From assembly GCA_902496275.1 (NCBI GenBank), contig CABVAC010000004.1:1-64000 (forward strand): a stretch of 64,000 nt of DNA. The letters are read 5' to 3'. The position numbers were made by a program, and so were the translations under genes. A model generated the notes under the pieces. That model was not told the DNA's origin. It ran no database searches and saw nothing but the letters and a program-made list of their open reading frames with translations. The DNA is from an uncultured Collinsella sp. (GTDB lineage: Bacteria > Actinomycetota > Coriobacteriia > Coriobacteriales > Coriobacteriaceae). Shown here one piece after another: positions 26,518 to 34,800 of this stretch. How positions within the stretch are numbered: the first letter of the stretch is position 1; every line of letters starts with the position of its first letter.

Positions 26518-27543
26518 ATGAAACAGTACACGGTTGCTATTTTGGGTGCGACGGGAGCCGTGGGCACCCAGATGCTCGAGTGCCTAAACGAGCAGGAGTT
26601 CCCGGTTGGCAAGCTCAAGCTGCTGGCGAGCGCGCGTTCTGCGGGCAAGACCGTCGAGTTCCGCGGCGAGCAGATCGTGATCGAAGAGGCTTGTCCCGAG
26701 GCCTTTGAGGGCTGTGACATTGTGCTTGGAGCCGCCGGCGACGACATCGCGAAGGAGCTACTGCCCGAGGCCGTCAAGCGCGGCGCCGTCGTGGTCGACA
26801 ACAGCCACGCCTTCCGCATGGATCCCGAGGTGCCGCTGGTCGTGCCCGAGATCAATGCCGACGACATCAAGTGGCATCACGGCCTTATCGCCAATCCCAA
26901 CTGCGCGACCATCATCGGCCTGGTTCCCACGTGGCCGCTGCATCAGCTCGCTGGTGTGAAGCGCATGATCGTCTCGACGTACCAGGCGGCTTCGGGTGCT
27001 GGCGCCCCCGGTATGGCCGAGCTCGAGGCTCAGCTGGCCGCCCTGGGCCGTGGTGAGGAGATTCCCGAGCCGCGCGCGTTTGCCGCCCAGCTCGCGAGCA
27101 ACCTGATTCCGCAGATTGGCGGCGTCAAGGAGGAGGGCTTTACCTCCGAGGAGATGAAGTTGCAAAACGAGGGCCGCAAGATCATGCATCTGCCCGAGCT
27201 GCGCGTGAACTGCACCTGTGTGCGCGTGCCCGTGCTGCGCTCGCACTCCGAGAGCATCACGCTTGAGTTCGAGCGCGACATCACGGTGGAAGAGGCCCGT
27301 GCCGCGCTGGCTGCCGCTCCGGGTGTCAAGCTAGTTGACGACATGAGCGCCGAGGATGCGCACGACCGCTTCCCCATGCCGATGGATACGTCCGACCAGG
27401 ACCTGATTTGGGTCGGTCGCGTACGCCGCGACATCTCGAACCCCGAGGCCGCGCGTGGCATCACCTTCTGGTGCTGCGGCGACCAAATCCGTAAGGGCGC
27501 GGCAACCAACGCCGTCCAGATCGCTAAGCTGCTCTGCGAGTAG
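26518..27543 (+). CDS. asd: aspartate-semialdehyde dehydrogenase
   Basis: The 341-residue enzyme has the NADP-binding opening VAILGATGAVGTQML, the catalytic cysteine in IANPNCATI and the substrate-binding stretch LRVNCTCVRVPVLRSHSESI. It reduces aspartyl phosphate to the semialdehyde, the second step after the upstream kinase. The start at 26518 follows AAAGGGGGAAGC; an in-frame CTG/ATG upstream at 26431 precedes this site and is unlikely. With lysC, thrC and thrB it completes most of the aspartate-to-threonine pathway; homoserine dehydrogenase is not in the window. Confidence 0.94.
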   Translation: MKQYTVAILGATGAVGTQMLECLNEQEFPVGKLKLLASARSAGKTVEFRGEQIVIEEACPEAFEGCDIVLGAAGDDIAKELLPEAVKRGAVVVDNSHAFRMDPEVPLVVPEINADDIKWHHGLIANPNCATIIGLVPTWPLHQLAGVKRMIVSTYQAASGAGAPGMAELEAQLAALGRGEEIPEPRAFAAQLASNLIPQIGGVKEEGFTSEEMKLQNEGRKIMHLPELRVNCTCVRVPVLRSHSESITLEFERDITVEEARAALAAAPGVKLVDDMSAEDAHDRFPMPMDTSDQDLIWVGRVRRDISNPEAARGITFWCCGDQIRKGAATNAVQIAKLLCE

Positions 27544-27555
27544 TGTGACCTGTCC

Positions 27556-27685
27556 GGCGGGGGCCGGGCTTAGTTTTCAGAACGTCCTCGATCATGTGTG
27601 GCGCCTTGTCCTGCTCCTTCGGAGCCGCGGACAAGGCGCCACACTGGTCTGCGGAGTGTTCTGAAAACTAAGCCCGGCCCCCGCC
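27556..27685. repeat. long hairpin element with conserved internal loop (family A, copy 4)
   Basis: Perfect 28-bp outer stem (27556-27583 with 27658-27685) and perfect 15-bp inner stem (27596-27610 with 27630-27644). The internal loop is GTCCTCGATCAT on the left and TGGTCTGCGGAGT on the right, nearly identical to copies 1 and 2 while the stems differ entirely. It starts 13 bases after asd. Confidence 0.82.
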
Positions 27686-27945
27686 TGCGGTGACTCGGCT
27701 GCGAGCGGCCAGCGATGGGGCCGTTGTTGGTTGAGGCCGCTGGGCTGATGTGAGGGCACGTGGCCGCTGCGGGCCCTGGTCCCGGCGGCGGCCTCGGCGC
27801 TTTGCGCCTGCCGCCTTGGGGGACTGTGGGGCGCGGCCGGCAGCTGCGGCGCGTTGCGCCTGCTGCCTAGGGTGACTTTGGGGTCGATTGGGGTTGTCTG
27901 CACAATTCGCGGTATTATGTTGCGGAGTTTTGAAAGGAGCCGCTG
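27686..27945. repeat. GC-rich gap with two diverged repeat units
   Basis: No gene is evident. Two units resembling GGCGC-TTGCGCCTGC-GCCT-GGG-GACT-TGGGG occur at about 27795-27831 and 27846-27883; each contains a small GGCGC/GCGCC hairpin. The promoter of the downstream methyltransferase gene should lie in the A/T-richer last 50 bases. Confidence 0.45.
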
Positions 27946-28524
27946 GTGGTCACGACGACGTTTGCTTCGCCTTTGGGCGAAATCCTGCTTGCCGCTGATG
28001 GCCGCGGTTTGACGGGGCTTTGGTTTGAGGGGCAGGAGCACTTTGGCTCCACGCTTCTCAAAGAAGATCCCGAACATGTTGAAGGCGCCGATGCGGTTTC
28101 TGGTACCGGTGGGATGTCTTCGGTGAGTCCGGCAAATGGCGCGGCTTCTTCGGTGCTTGAGCGTTCTTGGGCTTGGCTGAATGCTTATTTTGCGGGGCAG
28201 GAGCCTCGGTTTACGCCGCCGTTGCATATGATTGGCACGGCGTTTCAGCGTGAGGTTTGGTTTGAGCTGCTTTCTATCCCGCGTGGCGAGGTCGCTACGT
28301 ATGGTGAGATCGCCCAGCGTGTTGCGGCTCGACATCGTGTACCGGGAAACGAAGCACCTGTTGTGTCTCCCCGTGCCGTGGGGGCCGCGGTCGCGCGGAA
28401 TCCTATTTCGATCATTGTGCCGTGCCATCGCGTGGTTGCCGCCGACGGCTCGCTTAACGGATATGCCGGCGGGCTTGACCGCAAGGAGTGGCTGCTTCGG
28501 CTCGAGGGCGCGTACGAGGAATAA
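27946..28524 (+). CDS. ogt: methylated-DNA--protein-cysteine methyltransferase
   Basis: The 192-residue protein has the acceptor motif IIVPCHRVVAADGSLNGYAG near its C-terminus and the DNA-binding helix GEVATYGEIAQRVA before it. It removes the methyl group from O6-methylguanine by irreversible transfer to the cysteine of PCHRVV. The start is GTG, with GAAAGGAG 6 bases upstream. A Gly/Ser-rich insertion at about residues 45-65 separates the N-terminal domain from the active-site domain. It appears to be monocistronic. Confidence 0.9.
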   Translation: MVTTTFASPLGEILLAADGRGLTGLWFEGQEHFGSTLLKEDPEHVEGADAVSGTGGMSSVSPANGAASSVLERSWAWLNAYFAGQEPRFTPPLHMIGTAFQREVWFELLSIPRGEVATYGEIAQRVAARHRVPGNEAPVVSPRAVGAAVARNPISIIVPCHRVVAADGSLNGYAGGLDRKEWLLRLEGAYEE

Positions 28525-28668
28525 CGTTCGAGCACTTTGCATAGCCAAGACGCCGTGAAAGAACGGGATGCGCTTTCCGAATGGCGTCCCAAACGGAAAC
28601 CGTGTCCCGGAATACAGCCTTAGAGTGGGATGCCGTTTCCGGTTGAGACCACTTGCTTGGACATCTTT

Positions 28669-28878
28669 CTACGCCCGCTTCTGCAGGGCATAGATCGACT
28701 TATCCATGTTGAACAGGTAAGCCGCGACGCAGACGATGAAGAATGCCGGCAGATTACCGAAACCGAAGACTTCGCAGCCAATCAGGATGGGTGCGAGCAG
28801 CGTATTGGTGGCGCTGCCAAAGACGGCTGCGTAGCCCAGCGCGGCGCAAAGCGCGATGGACATGCCGAGTTGAGCCTC
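28669..28878 (-). pseudogene. C-terminal remnant of a ClC-type chloride channel gene
   Basis: The minus-strand frame reads LGMSIALCAALGYAAVFGSA and then TNTLLAPILIGCEVFGFGN, ending shortly after YLFNMDKSIYAL. This resembles the last membrane segments of ClC channels, whose full length is about 400 residues or more. Only about 70 codons remain. Immediately upstream the sequence switches to part of an Abi-type gene, so a deletion has joined two gene fragments. Confidence 0.55.
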
Positions 28879-29231
28879 GTTATGGCGACATCTGGGTAAC
28901 AGAAAGGCCCGCGTTCCTCAGAGGCAAGATAGGCAATTCTGCTTTTGAGGTAGATCTCAATTCTGCCGACCGCATCAAACATTAACTGCCGGAGGGCTCG
29001 GTCAAATTCATACGTGTAGATGATGGTTTCGAATGTTGTGCCTTCGCGAAAGATGGTAATCCCGGACTTGCATTTGGTTTTGTAGGGAAACCAGTAGGCC
29101 GACAGTCTGTAGTGGCCGACTTCGACCAAAGCTCGCTCGAGTTCGCTTTGATCAGAGCACTTAAGACCCCTGTATTCTGTCAATAGTGCTATTTGTTCGT
29201 TGATGGATATCCGCGACTTCCGGTATTTCAT
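28879..29231 (-). pseudogene. N-terminal remnant of an Abi_2-family (AbiD/AbiF-like) gene
   Basis: About 117 codons from MKYRKSRISINEQIALL match the start of Abi_2 proteins: the GHYRLSAYWFPY and YEFDRALRQLMFDAVGRIEI stretches are characteristic. Family members are about 300 residues and are linked to abortive phage infection, with RNA-binding HEPN-like folds. After CYPDVA the sequence loses all similarity and runs into the ClC fragment, giving a chimeric frame that ends at 28782. The protein is therefore unlikely to work. Confidence 0.65.
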
Positions 29232-29402
29232 TTAAGCCTCTTGATAGAAAAAGAGCTGGAGTTGCGCATCGTTGAGAGGCTTTCCAGCTTTAGCAAAACA
29301 AACTTATAAGATGCGACGGGCCGCGTCAAGATAATTACCGGACGGCCTAGGAGGCGGCTGGTTGGCTGGCTTAAAACCTAGCGCGTGAGATGACGCTCCA
29401 CG

Positions 29403-30041
29403 CTATTCAGCGCGCTTGATAGGATGACGAACCACAGTCTTAAGTTTCTCCGGTGCACATTTGCGTGGATCGGAGAGATAGATTTCGTGATGGAAACGGG
29501 TGTCTGAGAAGTCGGGGACATAGCCCTGCTCGGTCGTGTATTCATTCATAGCGCCTACGGTCGCCGGTTCGTTGTCGTAGGGCCCGGTGTGCATGCATTG
29601 AACGCAGAGGCCCTCGTCAACTTTAAGCAGCTCGACGGCAGAAAAGTCAAGTTTCTTTTTGGTCGTGGCTTCCGCGACTGCCCAGTCAAAGTCATCTCGG
29701 GTGACGAAATCGGGCAGGCGAATGCACGAGATAAAGTTGAAATCGTCCTTGCGTACATAATCGATGTCGCCGCTCGGGGAGTCTTGCCACCAGAAACCCT
29801 CGAGCGGCGGTACCGCAAAGTCGAAATAGCCCTTGATACTCCTTGAGCCTTTCTTCGACATCTTGACGGTATAGGCGATGCCGTAAAGCAGCGGCAGGGC
29901 GTTTTGATACTCGCCACCTTCGGTATTTGGGTCGCCCTTTCCGCGAACGGCAACGTAGCTCATAGGCGGGACAGTTACGATGCTCGGCTTGCTTGCAGGT
30001 TTGTAGAGCTCCTTGCATTCCTTCTTAAAGTCGAACGCCAT
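29403..30041 (-). CDS. GyrI-like small-molecule-binding domain protein
   Basis: The 212-residue cytoplasmic protein begins MAFDFKKECKELYKPASKPS and contains PPMSYVAVRGKGDPN, FWWQDSPSGDIDYVRKDDFN and, near the end, FSDTRFHHEIYLSDPRK. I recognise the conserved stand-alone GyrI-like family related to SbmC and the effector domains of MerR/AraC regulators. These bind small hydrophobic or cationic molecules; the role here is unknown. It is transcribed alone, and no DNA-binding domain is present. The 170 bases upstream of its stop (29232-29402) hold nothing recognisable. Confidence 0.8.
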   Translation of the reverse strand: MAFDFKKECKELYKPASKPSIVTVPPMSYVAVRGKGDPNTEGGEYQNALPLLYGIAYTVKMSKKGSRSIKGYFDFAVPPLEGFWWQDSPSGDIDYVRKDDFNFISCIRLPDFVTRDDFDWAVAEATTKKKLDFSAVELLKVDEGLCVQCMHTGPYDNEPATVGAMNEYTTEQGYVPDFSDTRFHHEIYLSDPRKCAPEKLKTVVRHPIKRAE

Positions 30042-30225
30042 GTTGGCCGCCTTTCTGCGTATTGGCCTGCTTAGATAACGGAATCATATCATAGAAACGA
30101 ACAGCTGTTCGAATGATTTTGCTGACAGATAGAGATGCATGCGTTGTGTTTGGCGGTCGGCCTGACCCCGTCGATGATTTCTCTGCCTTCCCGGCGCTTG
30201 CCTGCGCTCCCCGTTTCCCCATATA

Positions 30226-30261
30226 AAACCTGCCAAAATGAACCTGTCCCTTTTTGGTCGG
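30226..30261. repeat. REP-like palindrome, GGGACAGG family (copy in inverse orientation)
   Basis: AACCTGCCAAAATGAACCTG continues as TCCCTTTTTGG; the minus strand therefore has the AAAAAGGGACAGG core and the same TTTTGGCAGG arm as the copies at 33783, 38650 and 39857. It lies in the promoter region of the ABC exporter that starts at 30312. Confidence 0.6.
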
Positions 30262-30311
30262 CGTGAAATGGGTAATACTAAAGAGTTATCCGACCAGATG
30301 GGAATTAATCG

Positions 30312-31013
30312 ATGGCTTATATCGAATTCAAAGACGTCATCAAGGCGTACGGCGAGGGCGATGCCCGCATTCACGCGCTCGACGGCGCGAGCTTTACCGT
30401 TGAGCGCGGCGAGCTCGCCATTATCCTGGGCGCCTCGGGTGCCGGCAAGACTACGGCGCTCAACATCCTGGGTGGCATGGATACGGTAACCTCCGGCACT
30501 GTGACGGTGGACGGGCGCGACGTGAGCTCCGCCAACGAGGCACAGCTCGTGGAATACCGCCGTGCCGACGTCGGCTTTGTCTTCCAGTTCTACAATCTGG
30601 TCCCCAACCTGACGGCGCTCGAAAATGTCGAGCTTGCGGCGCAGATTTGCCCCGATTCGCTCGATGCCGAGCAAACGCTTCGTCAGGTTGGCCTGGGCGA
30701 CCGTCTTGCTAACTTTCCGGCGCAGCTTTCGGGCGGCGAGCAGCAGCGTGTGTCCATCGCCCGCGCGCTGGCCAAGAACCCCAAGCTGCTCCTGTGCGAC
30801 GAGCCCACGGGCGCACTCGACTACAAAACCGGCAAGCAGATCTTGCAGCTGCTACAGGACACCTGTCGCAAGCAGGGCATCACGGTCATCATCATCACCC
30901 ATAACTCCGCGCTGGCGCCCATGGCCGATCGCCTGATCCGCTTTAAGAGCGGCCGCGTGGAGAGCGAGACGGTCCAGCAAAATCCCGTGCCTATCGAGAC
31001 GATCGAGTGGTAG
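30312..31013 (+). CDS. ABC transporter ATP-binding protein, MacB/LolD type
   Basis: The 233-residue ATPase has Walker A LGASGAGKTT, the Q-loop in FQFYNLVPNLTALENV, signature LSGGEQQR and Walker B LLCDEPTGALD. These, and the FQ(F/Y)NL stretch, mark the family that partners FtsX/MacB permeases. The downstream permease gene overlaps or touches its stop. Such pairs move lipoproteins, peptides or drugs by mechanotransmission rather than classical transport; the substrate here is unknown. Confidence 0.9.
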   Translation: MAYIEFKDVIKAYGEGDARIHALDGASFTVERGELAIILGASGAGKTTALNILGGMDTVTSGTVTVDGRDVSSANEAQLVEYRRADVGFVFQFYNLVPNLTALENVELAAQICPDSLDAEQTLRQVGLGDRLANFPAQLSGGEQQRVSIARALAKNPKLLLCDEPTGALDYKTGKQILQLLQDTCRKQGITVIIITHNSALAPMADRLIRFKSGRVESETVQQNPVPIETIEW

Positions 31014-31018
31014 CGCCC

Positions 31019-33784
31019 ATGGACCAAGATCGCCAAAACAGCCAAAACCACGATACGGAGCACGCAGACCGCGACTGGGAGTTCGCGACCTACCGCACTG
31101 CTCAAAGCTCAAACGATATGGTCCCGACGGTTTTTCGCCGTGGCATCTACCGCACAATCCGGGGCAGTCTTAAGCGCTTCTTGTCAATCGTGGTCATCAC
31201 CGCGCTTGGCGTGAGCGTGATGTGCGGCCTTAAGGCAGGCTGCGAGGATTTGTGCGATTCGGTCGACGCCTATTTTGACCAGCAGAATGTCTATGACATT
31301 AACGTGCAGTCGACCTATGGCCTTACGCGCGACGATCTTGCGGCTATCCAAGAGGTCGACGGCGTCGAGACGGCCGAGGGCATTTACACCGAGACCGCCT
31401 ACACCGCCGTGGGCACAACGCGCGAGCGCGTGGTTGTGCAAAGTCTTTCCAAGGAGAACATCGATCAGCCAGTGCTCGTGAACGGCGATTTGCCCGAGAG
31501 CGCCGATGAGGTCGCGGTAACTTCGAAGTTCCTGAAGGCTTCGGGCAAAAAGCTCGGCGATACGGTGAGTTTTGCCGCCAATGACGCGAGCTCGTCCAAC
31601 CAAAGTGCCAAGGATCAGTTTGCCGCAGGCGATTACACCATTACGGCCGAGGTCCTCGATCCTACCGACGTGAGCTCCGACTCGACAGTCAACGCCTTTC
31701 GCGCTGCTTCGACTGCGGACTATAAGTTCTATGTGAGCGAGGATGCCGCGACATCTTCTTCCTACTCTGCGGTCCATGTGATCGTCGAGGGAGTCAAGAG
31801 CCTCAACTCCTATTCGGATGCCTACGCGGCAAAGATCAACGAGGTCAAAGGCAATATCGAGAAGATCCGCGAGGAGCATGAGAAGGCGCGCGCTCAGGAG
31901 CTGACGGTCGACACGCCGGCAAGTTTGGATGCGGCCGAGCGCCAGGCGAATATGCTCTTTGGGATTAAACAGGACAACATCAATCGCATGGCCGAGGGCA
32001 GCGAGGAACGCGCGCAGGCGCAGGCCGACCTGAACCAGCGCCGCGCCGCCGCCAACCAGCAGTTTGCCGATGCCCGCGCTGAGCTCTCTGACCTGGGCGA
32101 ATGCACCTGGTACATCCAGGACCGCGGCAATATCGCAAGCTACTCGAGCGTCGAGAGCGACAGTTCTTCGATCGAGGCCATCGCCACGGTTTTCCCATTC
32201 ATCTTCTTTATCGTCGCCGTGCTCATCAGCCTTACCACCGCCACGCGCATGGTCGAGGAGGAGCGCACGCTTATTGGCCTGTACAAGGCGCTCGGCTATT
32301 CACGTGGGCGTATTCTGTCCAAATACGTGGACTACTCGCTGTGGGCGTGTCTGATCGGCGGCGTGCTCGGCAACATCATCGGATTTGTGGGCCTGCCGCT
32401 GTTCCTGTTTACGGTGTTCGACGATATGTACTCGCTGCCTCAGATGCTGCTTTCGTACGACATCGTGTCGTCGCTCGTGTCGGTAGCGCTGTTTGCCGTG
32501 GGCGTGGTGGGCGCTACGATTATCGCCTGCCGCCACGAGATGGCCGAGACGCCGGCTTCGCTCATGCGTCCCAAGGCGCCGCGTGCCGGCTCACGCATTC
32601 TGCTTGAGCGCATCGGATTTATCTGGCGCCGCATGGGCTTTTTGAACAAGGTGGCAGCGCGTAACCTGTTCCGCTACAAAAAGCGTGCCTTTATGACCAT
32701 CTTCGGTATCGCCGGCTGCACGGCGCTCGTGATCTGCGGTATGGGCATTCGCGATACGTCGGTGGCGCTTTCGCCCAAACAGTACGGGGATATCACGCGC
32801 TATGACTTACTGGCGGTCGCCAATCCCGACGATTTTTCGCAGACGTGCGCGGCGTTGGATGAGCGCAACGCGGCCAATGATTCCAACGTGACCGTGACTT
32901 CGACGCTGCCGATTATGACCGACAACGTCACCTTTACATTCGACGGAAAGAGCGAGACCGTGCAGCTCATCGTGATTCCTGATGACCGCACGGGTGACTT
33001 GGGCGATTACGTGCGCCTGGAGGATGAGTCCAAAGAACCGCTGTCTTTGCGTGACGGAGACGTGTATCTGAGCAAGAGTTCACAGCTGGTACTGGGGATT
33101 CAACCGGGCGATACGGCGCACGTCCAGGATTCGTCGCTCAATGTTGCCAAGGTCAAAGTCAGTGACATTTCGCTCAACTATCTGGGCAACACGCTTTACA
33201 TGACGCAGGGCACCTATGAGCGCGCGTTTGGTCGAAGCGCACGCCTTAACGGCGTCTTTGTGCTGCTTAAGGGCTCGCCGGCCGACCAGATTGCGTTTAG
33301 CAAGAATCTTAAGAGCGACGGTTGGCTTTCGATTTCGAGCACGGCCGAGCATTGGGAAAACTATGAGGCGAACTTCACTATCATCAATTCCGTCGTGGTG
33401 CTCGTGACCTTTATGGCGGCGTGCCTGTCGTTTGTGGTGGTGTTTACGCTGTCCAACACGAATATCTCCGAGCGCGAGCGCGAGCTGGCGACCATCAAGG
33501 TGCTGGGCTTCCGTCGCGGCGAGGTGCACCACTACGTCAACAAGGAGACGTTGATCCTCACGGCGATTGGTGCCGCGCTGGGTGTTCCGCTGGGCGGTGC
33601 GCTGGCCGAGAGTTTTACGTACATTTTGCAGATGCCGTCGCTGTACTTTGACGTCGAGGTCGAGCCGCTAAGCTACGTGCTCGCCGTGGTGCTTTCCTTT
33701 GGCTTTACGTTTATCGTCAACCTCGCCACCAATCGTACCCTCAACAAGATCGACATGGTCGGCGCCCTCAAGAGCGCCGAGTAA
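31019..33784 (+). CDS. FtsX-like permease of a MacB-type ABC exporter
   Basis: The protein has about 921 residues. A first membrane helix (about 45-65, FLSIVVITALGVSVMCGL) is followed by a large external domain (about 70-385), including a charged, Ala/Gln-rich coiled-coil-like stretch near 280-350. Three membrane helices (about 390-500) come next, then helix 5 (about 560), a second external domain and three C-terminal helices with the FtsX motif ERERELATIKVLGFRRGEV. This is the long, duplicated FtsX architecture common in Gram-positives. The ATG at 31019 is five bases after the ATPase stop; a GTG at 31007 is an alternative. Confidence 0.88.
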   Translation: MDQDRQNSQNHDTEHADRDWEFATYRTAQSSNDMVPTVFRRGIYRTIRGSLKRFLSIVVITALGVSVMCGLKAGCEDLCDSVDAYFDQQNVYDINVQSTYGLTRDDLAAIQEVDGVETAEGIYTETAYTAVGTTRERVVVQSLSKENIDQPVLVNGDLPESADEVAVTSKFLKASGKKLGDTVSFAANDASSSNQSAKDQFAAGDYTITAEVLDPTDVSSDSTVNAFRAASTADYKFYVSEDAATSSSYSAVHVIVEGVKSLNSYSDAYAAKINEVKGNIEKIREEHEKARAQELTVDTPASLDAAERQANMLFGIKQDNINRMAEGSEERAQAQADLNQRRAAANQQFADARAELSDLGECTWYIQDRGNIASYSSVESDSSSIEAIATVFPFIFFIVAVLISLTTATRMVEEERTLIGLYKALGYSRGRILSKYVDYSLWACLIGGVLGNIIGFVGLPLFLFTVFDDMYSLPQMLLSYDIVSSLVSVALFAVGVVGATIIACRHEMAETPASLMRPKAPRAGSRILLERIGFIWRRMGFLNKVAARNLFRYKKRAFMTIFGIAGCTALVICGMGIRDTSVALSPKQYGDITRYDLLAVANPDDFSQTCAALDERNAANDSNVTVTSTLPIMTDNVTFTFDGKSETVQLIVIPDDRTGDLGDYVRLEDESKEPLSLRDGDVYLSKSSQLVLGIQPGDTAHVQDSSLNVAKVKVSDISLNYLGNTLYMTQGTYERAFGRSARLNGVFVLLKGSPADQIAFSKNLKSDGWLSISSTAEHWENYEANFTIINSVVVLVTFMAACLSFVVVFTLSNTNISERERELATIKVLGFRRGEVHHYVNKETLILTAIGAALGVPLGGALAESFTYILQMPSLYFDVEVEPLSYVLAVVLSFGFTFIVNLATNRTLNKIDMVGALKSAE

Positions 33785-33820
33785 CCTGCCAAAAAGGGAC
33801 AGGTTTATTTTGGCAGGTTT
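33783..33820. repeat. REP-like palindrome, GGGACAGG family
   Basis: AACCTGCCAAAA pairs with TTTTGGCAGGTT around AGGGACAGGTTTA. It begins at the stop codon of the permease and is nearly identical to the copy at 39857-39892. Confidence 0.65.
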
Positions 33821-33828
33821 TACCTGGC

Positions 33829-33864
33829 CAAACGCCGGACAACCATTAGGTGGCCCGGCGTTTG
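33829..33864 (+). terminator. terminator after the MacB-type operon
   Basis: CAAACGCCGG and CCGGCGTTTG form a perfect 10-bp stem with a further CC/GG pair in the loop, followed by CCCCGTTTTG. Confidence 0.55.
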
Positions 33865-33900
33865 CCCCGTTTTGCTGGGGATGTCTGCCGTTCAGTGCTC

Positions 33901-34221
33901 TTACTGGCCAATCCAGTGTTGTGCATAGCTCTTAATGTCCTCGGTAAAACCGTCAAGGTCGTCAAGGGTGATCACGCTGTCGATAAGCAAATTGGCTATC
34001 TCGCGGTGCATTGTGCTGCGGCGAATGTCGTTTGCAATTACGCCTGAGGACAGCTTGTCTCTATTGAGGTGCTCTTCTAGTGCCCAAAATCTACTGGACG
34101 CTTCACTGTCGCCGTTCAGCATCTCAACGTACTGGCCGATGAGCTTTTCCATATAACGTTCTTGCCATTGAGGAAGCATTTTCTTAAACAGCTTCCAGTC
34201 GCTTTCGGCTACGTCGCGCAT
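33901..34221 (-). CDS. small conserved protein of unknown function
   Basis: The 106-residue protein starts MRDVAESDWKLFKKMLPQWQ and is helical and charged, with no signal peptide or membrane span. I remember similar sequences widely present in clostridial and coriobacterial genomes, sometimes labelled 'multidrug transporter' without basis. The start at 34221 is chosen because GGAGG lies 4 bases upstream. The ATG at 34263 precedes that site. No domain or catalytic motif is visible and it stands alone. Confidence 0.7.
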   Translation of the reverse strand: MRDVAESDWKLFKKMLPQWQERYMEKLIGQYVEMLNGDSEASSRFWALEEHLNRDKLSSGVIANDIRRSTMHREIANLLIDSVITLDDLDGFTEDIKSYAQHWIGQ

Positions 34222-34340
34222 ATGTCCTCCGCTCGTCAAACGGGCTTTCCGTTTGCCTTTCATTCTATTTGGTTTTCGCTCGCAAGCGTTGGTGAGAGGC
34301 TCTCTTTAGCCTTCGAGATTGGGCTTGAATGAGTCGTATG

Positions 34341-34498
34341 CCACAAAACGGGCCTATCTACTACGTTTAATTGGATACCCTCAACCATGCCGGGAAAACG
34401 AAAAATAAAACCGCAGGTAGAAGGCCTGCCGATTTTTGAAAAAGGCGGTCATGGTTGGCCCCATCGAGTTAAACGTAGTAGATGGCCCCTTTTCGTGG
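34341..34498. repeat. long inverted repeat, about 158 bases
   Basis: CCACAAAACGGGCC then TATCTACTACGTTTAA at the left is mirrored by TTAAACGTAGTAGAT then GGCCCCTTTTCGTGG at the right, with two mismatches. An inner pairing of CAACCATGCC with GGTCATGGTTG and a short GCAGG/CCTGC hairpin sit inside. It is part of a gene-free 580-base stretch (34222-34800) that consists almost entirely of three such hairpins. Confidence 0.65.
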
Positions 34499-34550
34499 CG
34501 GACCATCAAACGAGCGCCGACGCTTGTGCTGTAGCCGCTCCGATTATTCG

Positions 34551-34621
34551 TAAGTTGCGGTGGAATAGTTTCTAGATTCAGCCATTTGCGGGCTAAGCAG
34601 GAACTATTCCACTGCAACTTA
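34551..34621. repeat. hairpin repeat family B, copy 1
   Basis: TAAGTTGCGGTGGAATAGTT pairs with AACTATTCCACTGCAACTTA (one or two mismatches). The copy at 40910-40976 shares the GTTGCGGTG and ATAGTT parts but has GATATAGTT/AACTATATC where this has GGAATAGTT/AACTATTCC, a compensated change. Confidence 0.65.
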
Positions 34622-34680
34622 ATTTCAGACCAGGCACCCGCAGCAAGAAGACGAATAGCCTCGGCGAGTATGTAAACGAA

Positions 34681-34777
34681 GGGCCCTCCGACCCCGCCCG
34701 ACGATTTCGATTGGCGACCTTTGACGGAGTCAAGGGAGGAGCCAAATCGAAATACGTCGGGCGGGGTCGGAGGGCCC
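34681..34777. repeat. very GC-rich long hairpin after the phosphofructokinase gene
   Basis: A perfect 23-bp stem (34681-34703 with 34755-34777) begins GGGCCCTCCGACC. It continues inward as ATTTCGATTGGC with GCCAAATCGAAAT (one bulge), with a loop of about 25 bases at the tip. It ends 23 bases beyond the pfkA stop on the minus strand and may end that transcript, though there is no T-tract. Confidence 0.65.
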
Positions 34778-34800
34778 GATGGGATGGATTCCAGCCGAGG

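Noticed and set aside
28782..29231. Intact 149-residue Abi-family protein
   Set aside because: Similarity to Abi_2 ends near residue 117 and the remaining residues are an out-of-frame reading of the ClC fragment, so it is treated as a truncated gene.
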